Source: Bacteroidales bacterium (GTDB lineage Bacteria > Bacteroidota > Bacteroidia > Bacteroidales > BM520). Taken from it: 64,000 nucleotides of DNA. Shown piece after piece: positions 9,101-16,676 of the stretch; the first letter of the stretch is position 1; every line of letters begins with the position of its first letter. Location of the stretch: contig JAISNV010000001.1 in the NCBI GenBank assembly GCA_031276035.1, positions 204,062 through 268,061 on the forward strand, in the 5' to 3' direction. The notes beneath the pieces are model-generated. The model was given only the letters and a program-made list of their open reading frames with translations. It did no database searches and was not told where the DNA came from. A program made the translations under genes and the position numbers.

Positions 9101-11148
9101 TACATTTCGCCTGCATAAGCACACATACCATTAACAAGAACAGATGGAGTACATACTTGTGAAACTGCACCGTTTGTAGGGTCAACTTTATAGATACCAG
9201 CGGCCTCAACATTAGACAGATACCATACACCTTCAAAATAGTCGCCAACACCCATAAAGCCAGGGAATGATGAGCCTGAGGCAATATAAGTAGCACTATT
9301 TATATCATTTAATGGAGCAGAATATATATCTTGGTCCATAAGCAAATAAGAAACAGTTTCTTCGGCTTTGTCTTGATATTCAGGGACAAAAGACCATGTT
9401 AACGGACCATCACCACCATTAGTAATAGTTACAGTTGCGTGAGCATCAACCATATAAGATGTAGTTTCATCTACTTCAGTTGGTGCAACGGAAATAGAAG
9501 GAGCTGTCATTTGATAGTTTTTAGTTGCTCCACCGGAAACAGGAGTATAAGTTTCTGTTATTGTATTATAACCGTTAGCAGAAATTGTAACATTATAACT
9601 ATATCCTACTATAGCATCAATAGAATAATTTCCTGATGCATCTGTGTATTCTGTTGAAGGAACCGGACCGCCTGTATATGCAACCGATGCACTTTCAATA
9701 GCAGCACCGCCGGTATTCTTTGTGATTGTACCAGTAATTGTAGCAGTTTCCGGAGCAGTACAAGTATTAGTATAGGTATGGAAAACTCCATTAGCAGGTG
9801 CATCACCCAACCCACAACTATAAATTTCAATATCCCAAGCATCGGTAACTGTAAACCAAATTTCATAATCCCATGAACTTCCAGAATACCATGTAAATGA
9901 TACGTCTCCAGCAGGAATCAACACTGATTGTGTTCCATAGGTTCCACTTCCAAGTGTAACCGTACCATAAGAAGTACCGTCAACACTAACAGTAATGGTA
10001 GATCCGTTCCAACCATCTCCGTAATCATCAAACATTTCAAAATTAATATAACACATATCACCAACCATTACATTGTCGGTACAAACACTTGAGGGGATGC
10101 AACTACCACTGAATAATGCTTTAACACAATATGAATGTGATCCATCCGGTACGTTAGTATGTGTATAAGATGTAGCTGTAACAGTAGTTAATGTTGTTCC
10201 GTTAAAAAGTATTTCATAACCTGTAGGAGAACCTGGAGCTGCTGTCCATGTCAATGCAACATTACTACCGGAAACATTAACGTTAAGATTTGTTATAGGA
10301 TCACACATTTCACCAACTTCAGTAATAATACACATTGATTCAGGATTATATCCCGGTGCAGTAGCAACTTGTGTAAGAGCTCCGGTAGCTTTATCTATTT
10401 TATAAAAAGTAGGATCAGCTGACGATGATTTAGCCGCCCAGTAAATTTCGTTAGTTTCACGATCTACACTTAGATTACTAATATAGGCAACAGTAAACGG
10501 AAGTGTTCCAATTTGAGTAAATGCACCTGTAGACAAGTTAAATGTTCCAAATACATTTTGCGTATTATATACGCCATAAGCAACACCATCGTTATCTATT
10601 GCCATATAAACAGTACCTGCAAGAGTGCCAATTTGAGTAAATGCACCTGTAGAAAGATTAACAGTACCAAATGGTGCACTTGTATGGTTATCATCCCATC
10701 CGGTAGCATAAGTTAGCCCGTCATTTGGGTTAAAACATAAACTAACGCCATCAATACTTGTACTTGAAATTGAAGTCCAAGCACCGGTACTCATATTGAT
10801 TGTACCTAACCTATTACCACTAGAATAATCAATTGCATAAATCGTTCCGTTTACGTATTCAGTACATTGGATTGATCTACCGGCTGAACCGATTTGTGTT
10901 CCTGGGAACGGATTGCTCACAGTAGATTTGTAAACGTTACCATTACTTTCTTGTGTTAAGTAAACATCACTAGTTGGACCTTTAACAAGGTCCTCAGCAT
11001 TTGCCATTGGTCTCAATCCATTTGAAATATCTGAGACAACAGCTCTCTTCGTCTGAGACTGCGGCATATTCTTTCCCGTTTGCGCAGAAAGATTGCCAAG
11101 ATTTAATATCAGCATAAAACTGATAAAAACAGTAAACAATTTTTTCAT
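6160..11148 (-). CDS. Giant HagA/gingipain-adhesin-like modular protein, T9SS type A sorting domain
   Basis: The 1662-residue protein has a signal peptide (about 1-22, ending NLSAQ). Domains in order are: a propeller-like region with 40-residue NLSTGAFTQIG repeats (about 60-275); fn3-like (278-354); a GDGWNG module (364-466); a carboxypeptidase-regulatory-like module (468-549); a second propeller-like region (590-816); and an Ig-like domain (816-876). Then an fn3-like domain seems to be split by an inserted cleaved-adhesin domain (about 909-1099). A third propeller-like region and a last fn3 lead to a type A sorting domain (LYPNPANTVVNIEG). The inserted domain carries HPDNWLI, EHYAIYIS and RHFDCSD motifs, very like the gingipain/HagA adhesin domains of P. 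gingivalis as I remember them. It lies directly downstream of the Kgp-like protease gene, suggesting joint action at the cell surface. Confidence 0.85.
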   Translation of the reverse strand: MKKLFTVFISFMLILNLGNLSAQTGKNMPQSQTKRAVVSDISNGLRPMANAEDLVKGPTSDVYLTQESNGNVYKSTVSNPFPGTQIGSAGRSIQCTEYVNGTIYAIDYSSGNRLGTINMSTGAWTSISSTSIDGVSLCFNPNDGLTYATGWDDNHTSAPFGTVNLSTGAFTQIGTLAGTVYMAIDNDGVAYGVYNTQNVFGTFNLSTGAFTQIGTLPFTVAYISNLSVDRETNEIYWAAKSSSADPTFYKIDKATGALTQVATAPGYNPESMCIITEVGEMCDPITNLNVNVSGSNVALTWTAAPGSPTGYEILFNGTTLTTVTATSYTHTNVPDGSHSYCVKALFSGSCIPSSVCTDNVMVGDMCYINFEMFDDYGDGWNGSTITVSVDGTSYGTVTLGSGTYGTQSVLIPAGDVSFTWYSGSSWDYEIWFTVTDAWDIEIYSCGLGDAPANGVFHTYTNTCTAPETATITGTITKNTGGAAIESASVAYTGGPVPSTEYTDASGNYSIDAIVGYSYNVTISANGYNTITETYTPVSGGATKNYQMTAPSISVAPTEVDETTSYMVDAHATVTITNGGDGPLTWSFVPEYQDKAEETVSYLLMDQDIYSAPLNDINSATYIASGSSFPGFMGVGDYFEGVWYLSNVEAAGIYKVDPTNGAVSQVCTPSVLVNGMCAYAGEMYVINSASQTIYTLNLTTGATTQVCAVTGMYAGGLVSGMAIDNSGRCFVLVLNDETIYEVNLSTGVATPAVVATFNANYGQDIAIDREDNQVYWAAFNATSGQGELYKVNVDEGTLTLLGSSSAQLNALAIPTTSGWLSAEPASGEIAAGGTQTVEFTMDGWWAEEGTFYADAIFKSSNPNVGEAIVDVTFTIAAPDCDAPTNLVATVEDYNNVRLSWTAPDGGKGGSKEVILSEDFEGFPTGTSGLPSGWLNIDADGDGNAWLGFKNSGSPSVIPGHSGTGFMSSASYLSAALHPDNWLITHQITIGDNSEVKYWVNAQDAAYPAEHYAIYISTTGTNISNFTLLFEETLTAKSSSGYAEDIYTKDIIANKGIRGTNDQGTWYERTIDLSAYSGAVYLAWRHFDCSDEFRINLDDITVTSEEVVPPPEGLTGYNIYYGNDMTPFATVGPTVTNYTDENVAPAGNYCYKVRAVYEDDCISLPTNEACADVTVKKRTVTGTVKNSLNNANIAGANVRFDATNTTNTLANGSYTIDVPLGTYSVVFSAEGYTSYTETGFVVDDNEVLNVTLDPADCNPVTDVAGIHNNVTDRVTLSWTPSGKGSKAAWDRVDYFTTNASGEQGVATDGNYIYTAFWNTAGQFGKYQMDGTFIETFTISGASGIRDLTYDGTYFYGGGGSTTMNVLDFENKVLVSNITTPLNVRHCTYDPNYDEFWVGDWATLARVSKQGSIQANGPTVSSVYGSGYDNVTDGGPYLLLFSQDVDPGNTCQIVVYQYKIGNNSYNTTPIAVLNDLPGLTYVPGAQGNSIAGGAYVAEYNGKVCFFGNVQQSPNVIGIYELGEVPAVIRYDIYREGSLIGTAEPTESEYIDNVASLASGTYEYCVVAVCEEGFESDEACADVIINKSGIDSYSNIKLYPNPANTVVNIEGESIANITVYNSIGQLVAKYENTNVINVSSYSNGVYFINITTFNGTVEKHKVVVAH
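9508..10300. repeat. Dispersed repeat copy 2 (fn3-GDGW-CarboxypepD block)
   Basis: This is the partner of 638-1440: the same module order and highly similar DNA, with only scattered substitutions. In this gene the block is followed by a different propeller and by cleaved-adhesin modules. Block boundaries therefore coincide with domain boundaries. Confidence 0.85.
10501..10740. repeat. Two tandem 120-bp repeats coding propeller blades
   Basis: The segments beginning 10501 and 10621 share a near-identical 30-bp core (CCAATTTGAGTAAATGCACC at the same offset in each), exactly 120 bp apart. Each unit codes a 40-residue blade containing NLSTGAFTQIGTL. Confidence 0.75.
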
Positions 11149-11214
11149 AATTTAAAGATTTTAATTTAACGTTAATAGTTTATTCAAAATTTAGATTTAA
11201 TAATTTTTAAACTG

Positions 11215-11246
11215 CAAACATAACAATATTTTAATAAAAAAACAAA
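11215..11246 (-). promoter_or_regulatory. Bacteroidetes promoter for the 6160-11148 gene
   Basis: On the minus strand TTTG (11243-11246) is followed by a 20-bp spacer and TATGTTTG (11215-11222). This is a full match to the Bacteroidetes sigma consensus. The start codon lies about 65 bp downstream. Confidence 0.7.
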
Positions 11247-11304
11247 TTATCTCTTTTTATTTTTTTGTTAGTTTTTCCTGAAATATCTTTTTTCTTTTTA
11301 TATA

Positions 11305-11341
11305 AATAAGTGAGGAATTTGTATTTATATCCTCACTTATT
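11305..11341 (-). terminator. Hairpin after the Kgp-like protease gene, probable terminator
   Basis: A 12-bp perfect inverted repeat (AATAAGTGAGGA 11305-11316, TCCTCACTTATT 11330-11341) with a 13-base loop lies 18 bp beyond the stop codon. The T run after the stem on the minus strand is weak. It could therefore be an mRNA-stabilising hairpin rather than a terminator. Confidence 0.5.
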
Positions 11342-11358
11342 TCATTTTCTAACCTTTT

Positions 11359-14300
11359 TTAACGGTTTATGATGACCTTTCTTAAAACCTGTTTAGCACT
11401 ATTAGTCTCTATATTAAATATATAAATACCATTTTTAAATCTGGATACATCTATTAAACCGGCATTTCTCTCAACTGTAATCAACTGTCCTATACTATTG
11501 TAAATTTTAATAACAGATATATTTTCACCTTCAACAATTACTTTATCAGATGCCGGATTAGGATATACATAGATATTATTATCGTGGTTTGATACACTTA
11601 AGTAATTAACCGCTATCTCAACAGGAATTGACTCGCAATTATCAAATACGGCAGTTACCTTATATAAATAGGTATCTCCTATAAAAACATCTTCGTCTAT
11701 ATAATATAATTCTACAATTTCTTCGGCAATTAACACACCATCTTTATAAACATTATAACCATTTACATCAAGGCCAGTAGGAGCATTCCACAGCAATTTC
11801 ACGCCATTATCCAGTACATATGATAAGTTATTCGGACTTGCACAAGCATCTCCTATTATTACATTACAGTAAGCCGGCATTGAAGAACAAATATTAGTAT
11901 ACACAGCAATAACATAATAAGTATGAGCTCCATCTTCAACATTAGTATCGGTATAAGAAGTTGAGTTAACTTCATCTATAATAATACCATCCCTTAAGAT
12001 AGAATAACTTTGTGCTTCTCCTTCCCATGTCAACTCAACTGTTGTTTCATCAACATAAGCAGACAAATTTGTCGGAGATTCACAACCTTGACCTGCTGAA
12101 CTACAGGTATTTTCATATAATAAGAATGAGCCGGCTGTTGGAGTACCGGAAGATTGGTAAATTAATGTATTGCTATAATCATAAATTTTAAATGAATTTT
12201 CATAATCATAACTGTTTCCATATATCCAAACAAAATCCAATTCACCTGCAGGAAGAGATAATTCTGCCTCTCCAGAACCTCCCGAAGCAAGTTTTACAGA
12301 ACCTACTTCAACGCTATTTTGTCTTATGCTGATACGACCGTTACCATCCCAACCGTCACCGGCAGAATCCCACATTTCGAAATAAAGTGTACATTTATTT
12401 TCCAGGGTAAATTCACCTTCGGCATTAATTATTCCTTTATCTCCGGATGCTTGGGTTGTAAAATTAATTCCTTCTGTTTCAGATATATTATCCGATAATG
12501 TAATATTGAAGATAGCATAACCTATTCCGTCAACTGCAACATTTGCTATTGTTACATTTTCCGTATTGATTGTAACATCCGGATTATTGGTAATTAAATC
12601 AACTTCAACATTATATACGGGATAACCACCTTTATTTATAAATTGTACTGCAACATCAAATGTTTCGCCAGCAGAGAATCCGCCTTGCCAAGAGAATGCT
12701 TTGTAATTTAATACGGGTTTATGAGCTTTTACAACAACATTACTTGTCCATGAATGACTTCCGGAAGTCATTTCTGCCGTAAAATATATATTTTGACCGT
12801 TATCAACATCTTTTGAAGCTTCAAAACTAAATCCTGATTTTGTTGCGGTAGCGCCGACAGCTAAAGAAGGATATTCAACCTCACCATTAATAACATTAGC
12901 TAATCCGTCAGTGTTGGTAAGAACTACATTAATTACCGAAGAAGTAGGATCACCACCTACATTCTTTATAGTCAATTCCATCTCAGCGGTTTCTCCATAA
13001 CTCAAGACACCATCACCATCGAGTTTATAAGAATCTGTAACTATGTATGGGCCCTCTAAAGCAGCTGCGGTAAGTGTAGTGATATAAGGAATATATTGCT
13101 GACGAGTAACTACAATATCTACATCCCCGCCTGAGGTTATAGGAGGATTTAAGGGCACTTGTACCGTTCCGCTTTCTCCAACCAAGGCAGCGCCATATAA
13201 AACGCCATCTTTAGAAACCGCTGCATAAGATCCCGGAACAGCTGAAATTTCATAGTAGTCCACTCCTATCGGAACTATTTCCATGTGGGAAACTACATTT
13301 TCATCTCCTTGTGTCCAATATGGCATCAACGAGCCGTCACCTAATACATTATAAGCTTGCCAATAATATTCAACACCTATATGCGTAGTATAATTCATAT
13401 TGGTTGCATGGGTAACGGATAGATTTCCACCGAAAACCATGGCACTCAAACAGTTAAAGTCAGCATCTCTGAAAGCAAAATCATAACAACCATCGGAAGT
13501 ATTTTCCAAAGTAGGAGTAGTTATTACTTCCAAAGAACCTGCATATGCACCGACAGTAAAATGGAAATCTTCTCCCCAGTAACTATTTGGAGAAGAGCCT
13601 ATATAACCTACAGCACCTTTTTTCTGTCCTCTAATAAAAGCCTCTCCTACACATTCATTATAACCAAAATCGGCTGCAAGACAACAGTTACCCATTGCAA
13701 CAAAATATTTATTTTCATTAGTTAAACTTCCAACATTACTTACTGTAAACGAAGGTGTTCCCCATGATGTTTCACTACAATGTGCTGTATAGTTTGCAAA
13801 ACCTACATTTGCAAGATTATCATAACATCCTGTATAAGAGCTCAAATATTTATGTATTTCTGCAAAGCCGTGTTCTTCATTATAATAATATTCATTAGCA
13901 TAGTTCATTTGAGGTTGAGCCAAACGAGGATTCCAATAACTATCTGCACCGGCTATTAATAATACATTATCCAAATAAGTAGGGTCTTCGAATTGATATT
14001 GTTCATAATATAATATCTTTTCAATTATATTCTCTAATTGTTGTGTGGTTTGTGCCGACATACGGCTATAGTACATATCAGGGAAATAATCGCCATCAAA
14101 AGTAGAATAATATAAATCTGTTTGTCTATTTGTTTTACTACCTACAGCACTGGCGGGAACTTGTGCTACGTCACCAACTAAAACAACAAATGATGGAGTT
14201 TTTCCATTTGCAACTCCTTCGTTATATTTTTCTTCACAAAGTGCTTTAATGGCAGTATTCGTTGTTCCGATTTCATCAGTATAATTAACATCCATATAGA

Positions 14301-15108
14301 AACCTTTTTTAGTTTTCCAAGATATCCAAGGTTCCAATGTTTCTTCGAACATTCTGTTAGCAATAACTAACATATATACAGGTGTTTTATAGAGATCGGA
14401 ATAATCATCATATACACTTTTATTGAAAAATTGTTTATATATAGTTTCAAAATAAATACTATAAGTTGATTCGAACAAACTTTGTGTAGCTGTTTTATCG
14501 GCACCTTCGAATATTACTTCAACCTCTATATTATTTCTAACTTTAATAGTGTTTGAGCCAGCATCGTAAATAACTGGATTAACAGTTAATGATCCTATTC
14601 TGATGTTACGCATTGTTCCGATTTCATTTACTGAAGCTACTTCTCTTTCTTCATAACCTTTTACGGAATATGCCGCTTCTTTATAAACGAATTTAATATC
14701 TTCCGACTCCATATCTTTTCTAACAGACGGTTGATATGGATATATTTTATTCCAACTGTAATCCGTAAGATTATATTCTTCCTCTGTATAGCTTTTAACA
14801 ACTACTTTAGGAGTTGCACCTTGAGGAATAGCAATAAGTTGACGGAAAGAAGGCAATTGCGGGGTTCCCTCATGTCCTGTGGGGTAAGTACCTTCGATAT
14901 TAATTGCGGTAAATGCACCTTTTTCTGTACTAACATCAATTGATTCGATTTTTTCGAAAGAAAAAACAGCTTGAAAACTTTCAAAACTATCCTTAGTACA
15001 CTCTTGCTTTGCACCGTTTTTAGACGATTGTAATACAATTACATTACTTTGTGCAAATGAATATATACACATTAGCGCAAATGTAACTGATAATAAAAAT
15101 TTCTTCAT
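11359..15108 (-). CDS. Lysine-gingipain (Kgp)-like C25 cysteine protease, T9SS type A sorting domain
   Basis: The 1249-residue protein has a signal peptide (1-20, ending SFAQ), a C25 propeptide region (about 25-230), a caspase-like catalytic domain (about 240-600), an Ig-like domain (about 605-690), further beta domains, a GDGWDG module (about 905-1003), two fn3-like modules (1008-1165) and a sorting domain (1176-1249, VYPNPASDK). The catalytic His is H443 in YTAHCSE. The catalytic Cys is C476 in GNCCLAADF, 33 residues later, the same spacing as H444/C477 of P. gingivalis Kgp. T441 and D514 (in SYWGED) match the Kgp Thr442 and Asp516 that line the lysine pocket, as I recall them, so Lys specificity is predicted. 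It sits just upstream of the HagA-like adhesin gene with its own promoter. Export and zymogen activation through the T9SS are inferred from the family. Confidence 0.9.
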   Translation of the reverse strand: MKKFLLSVTFALMCIYSFAQSNVIVLQSSKNGAKQECTKDSFESFQAVFSFEKIESIDVSTEKGAFTAINIEGTYPTGHEGTPQLPSFRQLIAIPQGATPKVVVKSYTEEEYNLTDYSWNKIYPYQPSVRKDMESEDIKFVYKEAAYSVKGYEEREVASVNEIGTMRNIRIGSLTVNPVIYDAGSNTIKVRNNIEVEVIFEGADKTATQSLFESTYSIYFETIYKQFFNKSVYDDYSDLYKTPVYMLVIANRMFEETLEPWISWKTKKGFYMDVNYTDEIGTTNTAIKALCEEKYNEGVANGKTPSFVVLVGDVAQVPASAVGSKTNRQTDLYYSTFDGDYFPDMYYSRMSAQTTQQLENIIEKILYYEQYQFEDPTYLDNVLLIAGADSYWNPRLAQPQMNYANEYYYNEEHGFAEIHKYLSSYTGCYDNLANVGFANYTAHCSETSWGTPSFTVSNVGSLTNENKYFVAMGNCCLAADFGYNECVGEAFIRGQKKGAVGYIGSSPNSYWGEDFHFTVGAYAGSLEVITTPTLENTSDGCYDFAFRDADFNCLSAMVFGGNLSVTHATNMNYTTHIGVEYYWQAYNVLGDGSLMPYWTQGDENVVSHMEIVPIGVDYYEISAVPGSYAAVSKDGVLYGAALVGESGTVQVPLNPPITSGGDVDIVVTRQQYIPYITTLTAAALEGPYIVTDSYKLDGDGVLSYGETAEMELTIKNVGGDPTSSVINVVLTNTDGLANVINGEVEYPSLAVGATATKSGFSFEASKDVDNGQNIYFTAEMTSGSHSWTSNVVVKAHKPVLNYKAFSWQGGFSAGETFDVAVQFINKGGYPVYNVEVDLITNNPDVTINTENVTIANVAVDGIGYAIFNITLSDNISETEGINFTTQASGDKGIINAEGEFTLENKCTLYFEMWDSAGDGWDGNGRISIRQNSVEVGSVKLASGGSGEAELSLPAGELDFVWIYGNSYDYENSFKIYDYSNTLIYQSSGTPTAGSFLLYENTCSSAGQGCESPTNLSAYVDETTVELTWEGEAQSYSILRDGIIIDEVNSTSYTDTNVEDGAHTYYVIAVYTNICSSMPAYCNVIIGDACASPNNLSYVLDNGVKLLWNAPTGLDVNGYNVYKDGVLIAEEIVELYYIDEDVFIGDTYLYKVTAVFDNCESIPVEIAVNYLSVSNHDNNIYVYPNPASDKVIVEGENISVIKIYNSIGQLITVERNAGLIDVSRFKNGIYIFNIETNSAKQVLRKVIINR

Positions 15109-15585
15109 TTTTAGTAAATATTTTTAGGTTAATAATATAAATATTAATTATTCAAGACTGCAAATATAAAAACTTTCATAAAAAAATCAAAATAAAGGGA
15201 AAAGTTTTTTGTTAAAAACCAAATTAATTTATCTCAGAATTAAAAACCAATTTCAATATTGTTTTCAATTAAGAAATCAGTGCGACTGTCATATTAAATC
15301 AATAAATATAATAATTAGTGGTATTATATATAGTAATAGAATAAAGGATTTGACAATCAATCTTTTGTTCTATGAATGATCTATCAATAATACAAAGTTA
15401 TATTAGGATATAAGATCAGAATTCTTTACAGTCTTTTAATGATTTCGGTAAGTTTATATAATTAATTGAAGAATGTATCAATAAAAATTATACAATTAAG
15501 TTTCTTTTTTTCAGTCAACTAATAAAATTATTATAAGCTTTAATATTAATAAAGCAAAATACAACAAAAATTTTAAAATTTTCAT
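15109..15585. other. 477-bp AT-rich gene-free region with one promoter
   Basis: Apart from the promoter at 15161-15191 I see no open frame, tRNA-like fold, repeat or strong hairpin here. The stretch separates the protease gene from the 3' end of rluD. Confidence 0.6.
15161..15191 (-). promoter_or_regulatory. Bacteroidetes promoter for the Kgp-like protease gene
   Basis: On the minus strand TTTG (15188-15191), a 19-bp spacer and TATATTTG (15161-15168) match the consensus exactly. The expected transcript start is near 15154, giving a leader of about 45 bases. Confidence 0.75.
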
Positions 15586-16674
15586 CTAATCTCCCGTTCT
15601 CCAGCCACTTCCAACATATTTCCTCCACTTTTCAATAACTTCCGACATATCCTGAGGGAGCTCGGAATCAAATTGAATAAATTGGTTGGTAGCAGGATGT
15701 ATAAAGCCAAGAGTTTTTGCATGTAAAGCTTGCCTCGGCAATATCTTAAAGCAATTGTAAACAAATTGTTTGTATTTGCTGAAAGTTGTACCTTTAACTA
15801 TTTCGTTTCCGCCATAGGTAGGGTCTCCGAACAATGGGTGTCCGATATGTTGCATATGTGCACGTATTTGATGGGTTCTTCCCGTTTCAAGTTTGCATTC
15901 TATCAATGTTACATAACCTAAACGTTCTAAAACTCTATAATGTGTTACTGCATACTGACCTTGATCATCAGGGCAAACGATAACTATTCTTCTATCTTTA
16001 GGATCTCGCGACAAATTACCTACGATAGTTCCGCTATTATTTTCCAGATCCCCCCAAACAAGTGCCTGATATCGTCTATCTATAGAATGTACATAAAATT
16101 GCTGTGCTAAAAAACTTTGAGCTTCGAGATTTTTGGCAACGAGTAATAAACCAGTAGTATTTTTATCTATACGATGTACTAATTCCGGTTCTCTTCCTTT
16201 TCCTTCTTTATTAAGATGATATACTAATCCGTTGAGCAATGTGCCGTTATAATTTGCATAAGAAGGGTGTACAACAAGATTGGTCTGTTTATTTACAACC
16301 AATATATCGTCATCTTCATAAACTATATTTAAAGGTATATCTTGAGGAATAACTTCAGTATCTCTGGGAGGATCCGGCATAAGTACCGAAAGTTCATCTT
16401 GCGGTTTTACTTTGTAATTTGATTTGACCGGATTACCGTTAACTAAAATACAACTTGCCTTTGCCGCAGCTTGTATCTTGTTTCGTGAGGCATTTTCTAT
16501 TTTTGAAAATAAAAACTTATCAACTCTTAACGGCGATTGCCCCTTGTCAACAGTAACATTGTAATGCTCATAAAATCCACCTTCCTGCTCCAATTCATCA
16601 TTATCATCAGTTTTGATTTTTATATTTTGATTCTCAGGCAGTTCATCATTGCTAACATTTGCTTTCTTAGTCAT
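15586..16674 (-). CDS. rluD: 23S rRNA pseudouridine synthase, RluA/RluD family
   Basis: The 362-residue protein has an S4 RNA-binding domain (about 45-105, RVDKFLFSKIENASRNKIQ) followed by the RluA-type catalytic domain. The catalytic Asp lies in the HRIDKNTTGLLLVAKN signature. ETGRTHQIRAHMQHIGHPLFGD is split over the second conserved block. The family isomerises uridines of 23S rRNA (RluD: helix 69). The N-terminal 40 residues are an acidic extension. The start lies 2 bp after the stop of the preceding T9SS cargo gene, so it is probably the last gene of the alaS operon. RluD rather than RluC is inferred from the S4 domain and length. Confidence 0.85.
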   Translation of the reverse strand: MTKKANVSNDELPENQNIKIKTDDNDELEQEGGFYEHYNVTVDKGQSPLRVDKFLFSKIENASRNKIQAAAKASCILVNGNPVKSNYKVKPQDELSVLMPDPPRDTEVIPQDIPLNIVYEDDDILVVNKQTNLVVHPSYANYNGTLLNGLVYHLNKEGKGREPELVHRIDKNTTGLLLVAKNLEAQSFLAQQFYVHSIDRRYQALVWGDLENNSGTIVGNLSRDPKDRRIVIVCPDDQGQYAVTHYRVLERLGYVTLIECKLETGRTHQIRAHMQHIGHPLFGDPTYGGNEIVKGTTFSKYKQFVYNCFKILPRQALHAKTLGFIHPATNQFIQFDSELPQDMSEVIEKWRKYVGSGWRTGD

Positions 16675-16676
16675 AA

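Noticed and set aside
15109-15585. Hidden RNA gene or origin in the largest gap
   Set aside because: No tRNA-like fold, DnaA-box cluster or stable hairpin was recognised; only a promoter is supported.
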